Below, in pieces: positions 16,362 to 24,526 of a DNA stretch of 64,000 nt. The notes under the pieces are model-generated. The model made no database searches, was not told where the DNA came from, and saw only the letters and a list, made by a program, of their open reading frames with translations. The position numbers and the translations under genes are program-made. The DNA lies in the NCBI GenBank assembly GCA_016285645.1, contig JAEERC010000045.1:1-64000 (forward strand), given 5' to 3'. Origin of the DNA: Clostridiaceae bacterium (lineage in GTDB: Bacteria; Bacillota; Clostridia; Oscillospirales; Acutalibacteraceae). The stretch's first letter is position 1. Each line of letters starts with the position of its first letter.

Positions 16362-17117
16362 TCATCCGCCGAGATAATCTATAAGATATTCCGCCATAAC
16401 GGGAGTCCACCAGTCGCGGTAGCCCGCCCTTGAGGGGTGTATCGGGTCGGTCATATAAAGTTTATAATCCTCTTCACTCACGGCGTTCATTACCGGGCTG
16501 TTCCACAGATCGATTACGCCGACACCGTGTTTAACGGCGATTTCGTGAAGCAGAGAAACCATTTTCTCATAGTTTTCGCTGTCATATTTCGTGCCCGTGT
16601 AGAAAATGATGGGGCAGTTGAAAGCGCTTTTGACATAATCGATTATATATTCAATCGCGCCCGCGACGGTTGAGGTGTCGTAACTGCCGCACGCACCTGT
16701 TTCGCCGAGGGGAATGTTTTTGGCAGCGTCGTTTGTGGAAAGCTGGCACACGAAGGCGTCCGCCTTTATTGATGTGTCGATTTTTTTAAGACGCGAAACA
16801 TAACTTTTCTCCGAAATATCGGCGAGAGTCGTGCCCGAGACCGCCTCCTTCACGGCATTCACACCGTATTGCTTTTCGAAATATTCAACAAAGCTCTCGC
16901 CCTTCGAGCCGAAGCCGTAGGTGACCGACGAACCGAGGAAGATTACGGTTTTTCCCCTGAGCGCCGTGTCGAAAACGGGGGCGTTCTGAGCCGAGTATTC
17001 ACTTTTGTTGCCCTCATTCAGCAGACCGAACATATTGACCGCATAACCTCCCGCCGAAATAATCGAGACCGCGAGCAGAACGCAAACCGCGGCAGTTATA
17101 ACTTTTTTGTGTTTCAT
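16362..17117 (-). CDS. Exported SGNH/GDSL-family hydrolase
   Basis: The start is placed at 17117 because a good RBS (ggagag) lies before it and it opens a signal peptide or N-terminal anchor (MKHKKVITAAVCVLLAVSII). A longer frame starting at 17204 has no RBS. The 251-residue product has the block I motif VIFLGSSVTYGFGS with the nucleophile Ser, an Asn in block III (QLSTNDA) and the Asp-x-x-His of block V (DPIHPSRAGY). Such enzymes are esterases or acetyl esterases acting on cell-surface or dietary polysaccharides. The particular substrate is unknown. Confidence 0.82.
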   Translation of the reverse strand: MKHKKVITAAVCVLLAVSIISAGGYAVNMFGLLNEGNKSEYSAQNAPVFDTALRGKTVIFLGSSVTYGFGSKGESFVEYFEKQYGVNAVKEAVSGTTLADISEKSYVSRLKKIDTSIKADAFVCQLSTNDAAKNIPLGETGACGSYDTSTVAGAIEYIIDYVKSAFNCPIIFYTGTKYDSENYEKMVSLLHEIAVKHGVGVIDLWNSPVMNAVSEEDYKLYMTDPIHPSRAGYRDWWTPVMAEYLIDYLGG

Positions 17118-17202
17118 ATTCTCTCCGTGAATCTTGCGTGATTGGTATTGATAAACCTGAATTAATATTTTATCAAATCCGCGGGAATAAATCAAGAAGA
17201 GC

Positions 17203-17230
17203 AAAAAAGCGCGCCGAAGCGCGCTTTTTT
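17203..17230 (-). terminator. Terminator of tmRNA
   Basis: On the minus strand AAAAAAGCGCGC-ttcg-GCGCGCTTTTTT forms a near-perfect hairpin with a UUCG tetraloop and U-tract, directly after the tmRNA 3' end. Confidence 0.93.
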
Positions 17231-17231
17231 C

Positions 17232-17580
17232 TGGTGGAGATGGCGGTAATCGAAACCGCGTCCGAAAAGCCCTCCTCGGGACTTTCTACGGGCGTATCTC
17301 ATCGTTTGTCATTCCCTCCGGAAGGCGCCGGTGAGCAGGCTCATTCCTTCGGTAGCCGCGTTATGCGTGACGGGTTACGCGGCGCTGCCCCGTTCACGTT
17401 CACTGCTGTGTGACGCCTCGTACCGGGCCGCAGTACTCCCGGCGGAGACGGCTGCTCAGTTAAGCAGCGAGTGCAACTGTTTCGTTGTCGTTTATTTTAG
17501 GTGTTGCGGCTTTTATAGCGGTTCCGCGCCGCTGCCCGCTTATCCGGATTCAGACTCCCCGTCGAAATCCTTTCATCCCC
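17232..17580 (-). ncRNA. ssrA: Transfer-messenger RNA (tmRNA)
   Basis: Rescues stalled ribosomes together with SmpB. The 5' end GGGGATGAAAGGATTTCGAC and the 3' end (a T-arm GGTTTCGATTACC, then CATCTCCACCA) pair as an acceptor stem of seven base pairs including one G-U. The encoded tag reads ...NDNETVALAA followed by TAA (around 17470-17500); the exact resume codon before Asn is uncertain. Length 349 bases is usual. smpB lies directly upstream on the same strand. Confidence 0.96.
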
Positions 17581-17610
17581 GTATATATCAACGCCTTAAG
17601 GCGATGACTG

Positions 17611-18066
17611 CTATTTGATTTCTCTCTCGATTTTGCGCTGCGCCTCTTTTTTCGCGGCGTCCTCGCGCTTGTCGTAAAGTTTTTTACCTTTACAGAGCCC
17701 GATTTCCAGTTTTGCCCTGCCCTTTGTGAAATAGACGCTCAGCGGAACAAGAGCCAGACCCTGCTGTTTTACCGTGCCGTAAAGGCGCAAAATCTCCCTT
17801 TTGTGCATCAGCAGACGGCGCACGCGAACGGGATCGCGGTTGAAGATGTTGCCCTGTTCATAGGGGCTTATGTGCATACCGTTTACGAAAATTTCGCCGT
17901 TTTTTATTGAGCACCAGGAATCCTTGAGATTGACCTTTCCCTGCCTTATGGATTTTACCTCCGTGCCGAAAAGTTCAATCCCCGCCTCATATTTTTCGAG
18001 CACAAAATAATCGTGATATGCCTTTTTATTCTGCGCCGCGATTTTTCTGTCGGGATTCTTATCCAT
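17611..18066 (-). CDS. smpB: SsrA-binding protein SmpB
   Basis: Binds the tRNA-like domain of tmRNA and carries it to stalled ribosomes. The 151-residue protein has the family pattern [39 protein letters not shown] and a basic C-terminal tail [20 protein letters not shown]. Its position immediately before ssrA fits. It follows the yhbY gene by 11 bases, at the end of the dnaA-ftsY-rdgB-yhbY-smpB run. Confidence 0.96.
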   Translation of the reverse strand: MDKNPDRKIAAQNKKAYHDYFVLEKYEAGIELFGTEVKSIRQGKVNLKDSWCSIKNGEIFVNGMHISPYEQGNIFNRDPVRVRRLLMHKREILRLYGTVKQQGLALVPLSVYFTKGRAKLEIGLCKGKKLYDKREDAAKKEAQRKIEREIK

Positions 18067-18077
18067 TTAAAATAACC

Positions 18078-18509
18078 TTATTTCGATTTGTTCTGACGGC
18101 GGTTGAAATCGCGCCTGTTTTTGCCCGCCGCCTGTTCAATGCGTTTTCTTCTGTCCTCAGCCGCCTTTTTCGCCTTGACCTTTGAAAGCGGCTTGGACTG
18201 CGCCTTTTTCGCGGGGGCTTTCTTTTCCTTTTCCTTGTCCTTGTCGGGATTCTCCCTGTAAAGAACGACCGTGCCGCCGATTAACTGCACGACTTCGCTT
18301 TTTGTTGCTTCGGCGAGTTTGTCCGCGGTTTCTCTCGGGGTTCCGGGAGCGCTTTCCAGAAGGATTTTCACTTTTATAAGTTCTCTTGCCTCAAGCGCCT
18401 CGTCGGTCTGTTTTATGACCGCTTCGGTCAGACCGCCCTTGCCTATCTGAAACAGCGCATCGAGCGGGTTTGCCTGCGCCCTGAGCGCCGCTCTCTCCTT
18501 ACTTGTCAA
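18078..18509 (-). CDS. yhbY: YhbY/CRM-domain RNA-binding protein
   Basis: A ribosome-assembly factor of the CRS1-YhbY family. The 143 residues begin with the CRM domain (about 1-95), including ANPLDALFQIGKGGLTEAV with the GxxG-like loop and LIGGTVVLYRENP at its end. A long Lys/Arg-rich tail (about residues 95-143) goes beyond the usual bacterial length of about 100 and may bind rRNA. It overlaps the rdgB gene by 11 bases, so the two are coupled. Confidence 0.9.
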   Translation of the reverse strand: MTSKERAALRAQANPLDALFQIGKGGLTEAVIKQTDEALEARELIKVKILLESAPGTPRETADKLAEATKSEVVQLIGGTVVLYRENPDKDKEKEKKAPAKKAQSKPLSKVKAKKAAEDRRKRIEQAAGKNRRDFNRRQNKSK

Positions 18510-19107
18510 TGCCGTTTTCCTCCAAAACTTTCGCGAGCGCCCTGCCCGCCTTTCCTCTGTGGCTTATAGCGTCCTTCTGCTCCGGCGTAAGTTCAGCCAT
18601 GGTTGTTTCATAACCGTATTCATCGGGCAGAAAATAGGGGTCGTAGCCGAAGCCTCCGTTGCCCTTCGGGGTATAGCCGATTCTTCCGCGGCACTCCCCG
18701 CGCACGGTGATGCTTCTGCCGTCGGGATAGACGCAGCAGATTACGCTGACATAAGCCGCTGTGCGCTTTTCGTCGGGAACTCCCTCAAGTTCTTTCAGGA
18801 GTTTTTCGTTGTTTAAATCGTCGTTGCCGTGCTCACCCGCGTATCTCGCGGAAAAAACTCCGGGTGCGCCGTCAAGATAATCGACGGCCAGACCCGAATC
18901 GTCGGCAACACAGGGCATACCGCTCTCCTTACAGCCGAGTTCGGCTTTGATGAAGGCGTTTTCCTCAAAGGTTGTGCCCGTTTCCTCGGCGTCGGTCAGT
19001 TCAATGCCGACCTCCTCGGCGAGCAGTACCCTTATGCCCAGAGGGTTTAAAATGCGCGAGATTTCGTCGCGTTTTTTGAGATTGTGCGATGCAATTATAT
19101 AATCCAT
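18499..19107 (-). CDS. rdgB: XTP/dITP diphosphatase (RdgB/HAM1)
   Basis: House-cleaning enzyme that hydrolyses non-canonical purine triphosphates to monophosphates. The 202-residue protein has IIASHNLKKRDEI at the start, ADDSGLAVDYLDGAPGVFSA near residue 68 and the C-terminal NGGFGYDPYFLPDEYG and AISHRGKAGRALAK motifs. Length is normal. It lies 3 bases after ftsY. Confidence 0.95.
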   Translation of the reverse strand: MDYIIASHNLKKRDEISRILNPLGIRVLLAEEVGIELTDAEETGTTFEENAFIKAELGCKESGMPCVADDSGLAVDYLDGAPGVFSARYAGEHGNDDLNNEKLLKELEGVPDEKRTAAYVSVICCVYPDGRSITVRGECRGRIGYTPKGNGGFGYDPYFLPDEYGYETTMAELTPEQKDAISHRGKAGRALAKVLEENGIDK

Positions 19108-19110
19108 AAA

Positions 19111-20052
19111 TCAGTCTTCACCGTCAGATTCGGACGGCTTTTCCTCGTTTTCGCTGAACATTGCGGCGGCAAACGCCTGCGGGTCAAAGGGCTTCAAGTC
19201 GTCTATGCCCTCGCCCACGCCGATAAACTTGACGGGGAGTTTAAGCTCGTTGCGGATGGCGAGCACAACGCCGCCTTTTGCCGTGCCGTCGAGTTTTGTG
19301 AGGATAATGCCCGTGAGTTCGCAGATATTGCCGAATTCCTTTGCCTGACTTATGGCGTTCTGACCCGTGGTGGCGTCGAGAACAAGGAGAATTTCGGTGT
19401 CCGCGTAGGGCAGTTCCCTGTCAATCACTTTATATATCTTGGAGAGTTCCTCCATAAGATTTTTCTTGTTGTGGAGTCTGCCCGCCGTGTCGCAGATGAT
19501 GATGTCGTCATCCCTTGCCTTGGCGGCGCAGATAGTGTCATATACAACAGCCGCGGGGTCGGCGCCCTCCTTGTGTTTTACCATATCGACACCGGCTCTG
19601 TCCGCCCATATCTGAAGCTGGTCGATTGCCGCGGCTCGGAAGGTATCCGCCGCGCCTAGGATGACCTTTTTGCCGTCCTGCTTGAAATATGCCGCCATTT
19701 TGCCGATTGACGTGGTTTTGCCCACGCCGTTTACGCCGATTACGAGCAGTACGGCGGGTATGGTGACAAGGTCCATATCGCCGCCCGAGAGTTTTTCGGC
19801 TATGATATCCTGAATCTCCTGCTTGACCTCATAAGTCCAGCGGAGTTTTTTCTTTCTTACGGAATCGCGCAGTTCTTCGACTATTTCCGCCGATGTTTTC
19901 ATGCCCGTGTCCGCCATTATAAGTATCTCTTCGAGGTCATCAAAGAACTCGTCGTCAATCTCCTTTTTCTCCTGAATGACGGCGTCTATAGCCCCGCCCA
20001 TACTGTCGCGGGTTTTTTTGAGGCCTCTGCTGAAGTGTTTGAAAAATCCCAT
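19111..20052 (-). CDS. ftsY: Signal recognition particle receptor FtsY
   Basis: GTPase that receives the SRP-ribosome complex at the membrane for co-translational insertion. It has a short basic N-terminus (MGFFKHFSRGLKKTRDSM), the NG domain with P-loop GVNGVGKTTSIGKMA, DTFRAAAIDQL, DTAGRLHNKKNLM and the TKLDGTAKGG motif. The acidic A domain of enterobacteria is absent, as is usual in Firmicutes. ATG 20052 is preferred over a TTG 9 bases upstream; neither has a strong Shine-Dalgarno. It lies 36 bases after dnaA, an unusual neighbour. Confidence 0.95.
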   Translation of the reverse strand: MGFFKHFSRGLKKTRDSMGGAIDAVIQEKKEIDDEFFDDLEEILIMADTGMKTSAEIVEELRDSVRKKKLRWTYEVKQEIQDIIAEKLSGGDMDLVTIPAVLLVIGVNGVGKTTSIGKMAAYFKQDGKKVILGAADTFRAAAIDQLQIWADRAGVDMVKHKEGADPAAVVYDTICAAKARDDDIIICDTAGRLHNKKNLMEELSKIYKVIDRELPYADTEILLVLDATTGQNAISQAKEFGNICELTGIILTKLDGTAKGGVVLAIRNELKLPVKFIGVGEGIDDLKPFDPQAFAAAMFSENEEKPSESDGED

Positions 20053-20088
20053 TCCGGTCAAAGCGGCGTGAAGCCGCGCCTTTCGTAA

Positions 20089-21396
20089 TTATTCGCCGAC
20101 GTTCTTTTTGATATCGGCAATCTCGTTTTCGAGGTTGGAGTCCGTGGCGATCGCCCTGTTGATGACATCGATGGCGTGCATGACGGTTGTGTGATCCCTG
20201 TCGCTGAACTCCCTGCCGATATTCTCAAGCGAGAGATTGGTCATATCGCGGATGATATACATCGAAATCTGACGCATCTTCGCTGTTTTGGCGTCCTTCT
20301 TTTTGGAACGTATCTCGTCGGGGTCCGCACCGTAGGCGCGGGCGACTTCGTTGATTATTTTCTCAACAGTCACGGGTGTGGGAGTGCCGCCGGTGAGAAT
20401 GTCCTTTACGGCGCCCTGCGCGGTGGCGAGATTTATGCTCACGCCGTGGATGGTGGAGTACGCCTTGAGATTCTTGACCGCGCCCTCGAGCTGACGGACA
20501 TTGTTCTTTATATTCTCGGCGAGGTATTCCACAACATCGTTGGGCAGTTCGAGTTCAATCGCCTTTGCCTTGCGGTTGATAATCGCCATTCTCGTTTCAA
20601 GATCGGGCGCCTCAATGTCGGCGAGAAGCCCCCACTCAAAGCGGGTTTTGAGGCGTTCGTCAATCTCCTTGAGTTCCTTCGGGGGACGGTCGGAGCTGAG
20701 AACTATCTGCTTGCGGTCGTTGATGAGCGCGTCGAATGTGTGGAAGAACTCGACCTGAGTCTGCTCCTTTTTGGCGAAGAACTGAACATCGTCAACAAGA
20801 AGAACATCGACATTCCTGAATTTTTCGTGGATGGAGCTCATCGTTTTGTTGCGCATGTTCTCAACAATTATATTGATGAACTCCTCACCGCTTATATAGA
20901 TAACGGTAAGGTCGGGATTGAGTTCCTGCGCCTTGTGGCCGATAGCGTGCAGAAGGTGGGTTTTGCCGAGGCCGGAGTTGCCGTAAATGAAAAGCGGGTT
21001 GTAGTTTTTGGACACGCCCGGCTTTTCGGCTACCGCCATAGCCGCAACATAGGCGAAGCGGTTTGAGGGGCCTACAACAAAGGTCTCAAAGGTTGCCTCC
21101 TCGTCGTCGGAGGCGTCGTCGTAAGGTGTGCTGTTCTGCGCCGCGGGCTCAGCTTCGGCGTTTACAAATTCGACATCCACATCAAAGCCCGTAACTGTTT
21201 CGAAGGCGGCTTTTATGTTGTCCATAAACTTCTGCATAATGATTTTGATGCGGAACTCGTCCGTCGCAATCACCGCTTTTTCGCCGTCGAAACTGACAAG
21301 ACTCATGTTGCTCAGCCAGACATTGTAAACCGTTTCGGAGAAGTTGTTCTTAATCTCCTGCTGAACGTTTTCCCACAGCTCGTTTGCTGTTTTCAT
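20089..21396 (-). CDS. dnaA: Chromosomal replication initiator DnaA
   Basis: Binds DnaA boxes and opens oriC. The 435-residue protein has domain I (NELWENVQQEIKNNFSETVY), a short acidic linker, the AAA+ domain with Walker A GNSGLGKTHLLHAIG and Walker B LLVDDVQFF, the arginine-finger region, and domain IV with the DNA-binding signature SDRDHTTVMHAIDV. The protein is slightly shorter than B. subtilis DnaA because of a short domain II. RBS aaaggaagag precedes the ATG. dnaN does not follow; ftsY does. Confidence 0.97.
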   Translation of the reverse strand: MKTANELWENVQQEIKNNFSETVYNVWLSNMSLVSFDGEKAVIATDEFRIKIIMQKFMDNIKAAFETVTGFDVDVEFVNAEAEPAAQNSTPYDDASDDEEATFETFVVGPSNRFAYVAAMAVAEKPGVSKNYNPLFIYGNSGLGKTHLLHAIGHKAQELNPDLTVIYISGEEFINIIVENMRNKTMSSIHEKFRNVDVLLVDDVQFFAKKEQTQVEFFHTFDALINDRKQIVLSSDRPPKELKEIDERLKTRFEWGLLADIEAPDLETRMAIINRKAKAIELELPNDVVEYLAENIKNNVRQLEGAVKNLKAYSTIHGVSINLATAQGAVKDILTGGTPTPVTVEKIINEVARAYGADPDEIRSKKKDAKTAKMRQISMYIIRDMTNLSLENIGREFSDRDHTTVMHAIDVINRAIATDSNLENEIADIKKNVGE

Positions 21397-21808
21397 AGCT
21401 GTTCTCTTCCTTTTCGATTGTCTCTTTTATCCTTATTAATCCTTACAAAATCAAGGAGTGAGGTCGTTTTTACGCATAGATACTGAGTATAATGTATTGA
21501 AATTTTATCACAGGAGAATTATAAAATCAACCGAAAAAGATTTGTCAATTCGCCCAATTTACGCGCGGGATGTGCAAAAAATTTTACAGCCCCCAACAGG
21601 TTGTGTAAAATTTGCTTTTCCGCCCGATTGCCCCACAATTTCTGCCCGGAAAAAATTTTTTCGCGGTAATATATATATAAAATAAAAATATTGACATACA
21701 CCGGGGGTTTGTTATATAATACTTTCCTGCCGGGTTTGTCTCGGCGCAAAATGTAAACTACAACTTTATCCGGTTGTTGTATTTAACTATGAAACGGAGG
21801 TTAACACG
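21397..21808. other. Probable replication origin region between dnaA and rpmH
   Basis: This 412-base divergent spacer separates dnaA from rpmH, a classic oriC position. It holds two matches to the relaxed DnaA-box consensus TTWTNCACA on the minus strand: TTTTGCACA (21579-21571) and TTTTACACA (21610-21602). An imperfect copy, TTTATCACA, lies at 21504-21512. An AT-only tract (21667-21690) could be the unwinding element. The inverted repeat AATTTTACA...TGTGTAAAATT (about 21580-21612) contains one of the boxes. No perfect TTATCCACA box is present, so the assignment rests mainly on position. Confidence 0.5.
21691..21720 (+). promoter_or_regulatory. Promoter of the rpmH-rnpA-yidD-yidC-jag operon
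   Basis: TTGACA and TATAAT with an 18-base spacer, about 90 bases before rpmH. No terminator is seen until 24377. Confidence 0.75.
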
Positions 21809-21943
21809 ATGAAAAGAACTTATCAGCCCAAGAAGCGTCATCGCAAGATGGAACACGGCTTCCGCAAGAGAATGTCCGACAGAAACGGCCGCAAGGTTCT
21901 CGCCCGCCGCAGAGCAAAGGGCAGAAAGCAGCTTTCCTACTGA
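21809..21943 (+). CDS. rpmH: 50S ribosomal protein L34
   Basis: The 44-residue basic protein reads [20 protein letters not shown] and ends [12 protein letters not shown], the highly conserved L34 sequence. RBS ggagg lies 7 bases before the ATG. It is followed by rnpA 25 bases later, the standard arrangement. Confidence 0.97.
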   Translation: MKRTYQPKKRHRKMEHGFRKRMSDRNGRKVLARRRAKGRKQLSY

Positions 21944-21968
21944 TTGCTGAGCACAGAGGCAGATTGAA

Positions 21969-22313
21969 TTGTCGCGCATTGTTACGTTAAATCAGAATAC
22001 CGAATTCCGCCGCGCCTACAACCGCGGTAAAAACAAAAGCCATCCTGCGCTGGTAACTTATGCAGTAAAGAACCGCGCAGGTATTTGCCGTATAGGGATA
22101 ACCACGGGCAAAAAGACGGGCGGAGCAGTGGAACGGAACCGATGCCGCCGCATCATAAGAGCGGCTTACGCCTCCCTTGCGGACGAGTGCGCCGGAGCGT
22201 GGGACATCGTTTTTGTTTCAAGGTTCAGAACAAAGGAACTCAAAAGCACCGACCTCGCGGTCATCATGCGCGAGCAGCTGACGGCGCTCGGGGTTATCGG
22301 TGAACCGCGATGA
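21969..22313 (+). CDS. rnpA: Ribonuclease P protein component
   Basis: Protein subunit that helps the RNase P RNA cut 5' leaders from tRNA precursors. The 114-residue basic protein has [11 protein letters not shown] at its N-terminus and the RNR signature region [15 protein letters not shown]. The start is TTG with the purine-rich site gaggcaga upstream. It overlaps yidD by 4 bases (ATGA). Confidence 0.94.
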   Translation: MSRIVTLNQNTEFRRAYNRGKNKSHPALVTYAVKNRAGICRIGITTGKKTGGAVERNRCRRIIRAAYASLADECAGAWDIVFVSRFRTKELKSTDLAVIMREQLTALGVIGEPR

Positions 22314-22573
22314 AGAAGTTTCTGATAAGCGTCATCAAATTTTACAGAAGAAAGATTTCGCCCGCCCTGCCGCCGATGTGCAGGTATTACCCCACCTGTT
22401 CACAGTACGCGCTGCAGGCGATTGAAATCCACGGAGCGTGCAAGGGCTCGCTCCTCGCGACAAAGCGCCTGCTCAGGTGCAACATTCTCTTCCCCGGCGG
22501 ATACGATCCGGTTCCGCCGAAAAAGGATAAGCGGAGCAAAAAAGAAAAATCCGAATCGGAGGATATTAAATGA
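22310..22573 (+). CDS. yidD: Membrane protein insertion efficiency factor YidD
   Basis: A small membrane-associated protein that assists YidC. The family signature [20 protein letters not shown] with its conserved cysteines is complete, followed by [17 protein letters not shown]. The end is lysine-rich. At 87 residues it is of usual size. It overlaps rnpA and yidC by 4 bases at each end. Confidence 0.95.
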   Translation: MKKFLISVIKFYRRKISPALPPMCRYYPTCSQYALQAIEIHGACKGSLLATKRLLRCNILFPGGYDPVPPKKDKRSKKEKSESEDIK

Positions 22574-23523
22574 ACTCATTTTTTGACAGTATGTATGCCG
22601 TGCTGGGTTACCCGTTTGGCTTTGTACTCAGATTCATCTACAACTACATAACGGCAGGCAACTACGGTTTATCCCTGATTCTGTTCACTCTTTTTGCGCG
22701 TCTGCTTATGATTCCCACTACGATATCACAGCAGAAAAACACGGTAAAAACCCAGAGAATCCAGCCCAAAATACGCAGAATAAACGAGAAATACAAGGGC
22801 GACCAGAAAAAGATTCAGGAGGAGACTCAGGCACTCTACCAGCGCGAGGGTTTCAACCCCATGAGCGGCGGCTGCCTTCCCCTTCTTCTTCAGTTACCCA
22901 TTATCTACGGTCTTATCGGCGTTATCTATCATCCTCTCAAATACGCCCTTCTCATCGGCAAGGAGCCCATAGCGAAACTCACCGAGGCAATCGGCAAGGT
23001 TATGGAACTCGGCAAGAACACGAGAATGGTTGAGCTTACAATCATTGAGAACATTGAGAAGATTCCCGATGTTCCCGGTGTAAGCGCCCAGGTTTATGAG
23101 GCAATACGCAACTTCAACTTCACTTTCTGCGGTCTTCCCCTCGGCTCGGTGCCGGATCTTCACAACTTCAACAAACTCTGGATTATCCCGGTTCTTTCCT
23201 TTGTGACATCACTCGCATCTGCAATCTATTCACTGATAAAGCAGAAAAGGCAGAACCCCGCCGCAGGCAACGCGGCAACAACGGGCTGCATGATGCTCTT
23301 CATGCCTCTATTCTCACTCTACCTCACATTCCAGTTCCCCATAGGCATAGGTCTTTACTGGATTGCTTCGAATGTGTTCTCATTTATCACAATGATTGTC
23401 ACAGGCATCATTTACAGCCCCGAAAAACTCATAGCAAGAGATATGGTGGACGAAACAGTAACACGCCGCTCAAAAGAAAACTACATCAGGCGGCTCAGTA
23501 ACATTAATAACAAGGACGCGTAA
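22570..23523 (+). CDS. yidC: YidC/Oxa1-type membrane protein insertase
   Basis: Inserts membrane proteins with or without SecYEG. The 317-residue product has no large extracytoplasmic domain, as in Gram-positive homologues. The conserved hydrophilic-groove Arg lies in [11 protein letters not shown], a basic cytoplasmic loop follows ([19 protein letters not shown]), and further membrane helices carry [17 protein letters not shown] and [16 protein letters not shown]. No lipobox is visible, unlike SpoIIIJ. It overlaps yidD and is followed by jag. Confidence 0.95.
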   Translation: MNSFFDSMYAVLGYPFGFVLRFIYNYITAGNYGLSLILFTLFARLLMIPTTISQQKNTVKTQRIQPKIRRINEKYKGDQKKIQEETQALYQREGFNPMSGGCLPLLLQLPIIYGLIGVIYHPLKYALLIGKEPIAKLTEAIGKVMELGKNTRMVELTIIENIEKIPDVPGVSAQVYEAIRNFNFTFCGLPLGSVPDLHNFNKLWIIPVLSFVTSLASAIYSLIKQKRQNPAAGNAATTGCMMLFMPLFSLYLTFQFPIGIGLYWIASNVFSFITMIVTGIIYSPEKLIARDMVDETVTRRSKENYIRRLSNINNKDA

Positions 23524-23553
23524 TCCGGCGTCCCGGACTATGGTGGTGATATT

Positions 23554-24369
23554 TTGATTAAGGAAGTTACAGCAAGCGCAGCCACTCCCGAAGAGGCAGT
23601 GGAAGCCGCAAAGGCGGCACTCGGCGCCCCCGAAGGCGCGGATGTCAACACAGACATAATAAGCGTTGAAGAAGAAAAGAAAAAGGTCTTCGGACTTTTC
23701 GGCGGAGCACCCGCAAAATATACCGCGAAAGCCTGGTTTGAAGAATCCGATTTCGCGGATGTTGAAAACTATATCAAAGTTATTCTCGAAAGTCTCGGCA
23801 TTGAAAACCCCGTTATCACCTTTGACGACAGCGACGAGGACCTCAGGGTCACTCTCGACTGCGGCGAAGACTACGGCTCGGTTATCGGCCGCAGAGGCGA
23901 AACACTCGACGCCATTCAGTACCTCACCCGCCTTGTTGTCAACAAGAACAACGAGGGCTACAGAAGAGTTGCGGTGAATGTGGGCAACTACCGCGAGAAG
24001 AGGGAGAACACCCTTCGCGCGCTCGCAAGAAAGAACGCCTCAAAGGCGAAGAAGTACGGCAGAAACATCGCCCTCGAACCGATGAACCCCTATGAGCGCA
24101 GAATCATTCACACAACCATTCAGGAGATTGAAGGCGTAACTTCATATTCCGTGGGCAGTGACGACAACCGTAAGGTTATAATCGCTCTCGAGCAGGGCTA
24201 CAAGCCCCAGGGCGGCTACAACAAGAACCGCCGTCAGGGCGGCGGCAGGAACGACAGAGGTCCCCGCCGTGAAAGAGCCCCCAAGTATGAGCCCGACGTG
24301 GTCGCGAGACCTCCCCGCTCGGATTCATCCTCCGCTTCGCTCTACGGCAAAATCGAAGTAAACAAATAA
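23554..24369 (+). CDS. jag: Jag/KhpB-type RNA-binding protein
   Basis: SpoIIIJ-associated protein that binds RNA and influences cell division and sporulation in relatives. The 271-residue protein contains a Jag N-terminal domain (about 1-52), a KH domain with VIGRRGETLDAIQYL near residue 110, and an R3H domain (MNPYERRIIHTTIQEI). The last 55 residues are rich in Gly, Arg and Asn (GGGRNDRGPRRERAP), an RGG-like extension. The start is TTG with a weak site (ggtggtg). It closes the rpmH operon before a strong terminator. Confidence 0.93.
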   Translation: MIKEVTASAATPEEAVEAAKAALGAPEGADVNTDIISVEEEKKKVFGLFGGAPAKYTAKAWFEESDFADVENYIKVILESLGIENPVITFDDSDEDLRVTLDCGEDYGSVIGRRGETLDAIQYLTRLVVNKNNEGYRRVAVNVGNYREKRENTLRALARKNASKAKKYGRNIALEPMNPYERRIIHTTIQEIEGVTSYSVGSDDNRKVIIALEQGYKPQGGYNKNRRQGGGRNDRGPRRERAPKYEPDVVARPPRSDSSSASLYGKIEVNK

Positions 24370-24376
24370 GAAATCG

Positions 24377-24407
24377 GAGAACCGCGCTCAGCGGTTCTCT
24401 TTTTTTG
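24377..24407 (+). terminator. Terminator of the rpmH-jag operon
   Basis: GAGAACCGC-gctca-GCGGTTCTC (9-bp stem) is followed by eight T. Confidence 0.93.
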
Positions 24408-24460
24408 TAAAAATATGAAATTATTTTAAAATTTATATATAAATGGTTTATTTTTTTAAA

Positions 24461-24480
24461 ATTGTATAGTATAATACAAT
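24461..24480 (+). promoter_or_regulatory. Palindrome over the -10 box of the LCP-gene promoter
   Basis: ATTGTAT-agtata-ATACAAT encloses a TATAAT box (24470-24475). A recognisable -35 box is lacking, but the upstream DNA is almost pure A/T. The palindrome could be a repressor or activator site for the LCP/surface-protein operon. Confidence 0.45.
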
Positions 24481-24526
24481 ATATTGCGATAATGTACCTA
24501 TTATTACATATATATAAGGTGACATA

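Noticed and set aside
20176-21066. A long open frame (296 codons) on the plus strand opposite dnaA
   Set aside because: It lies fully inside dnaA, whose protein motifs are unambiguous. The opposite frame has no RBS and no recognisable domain; it reflects codon bias.
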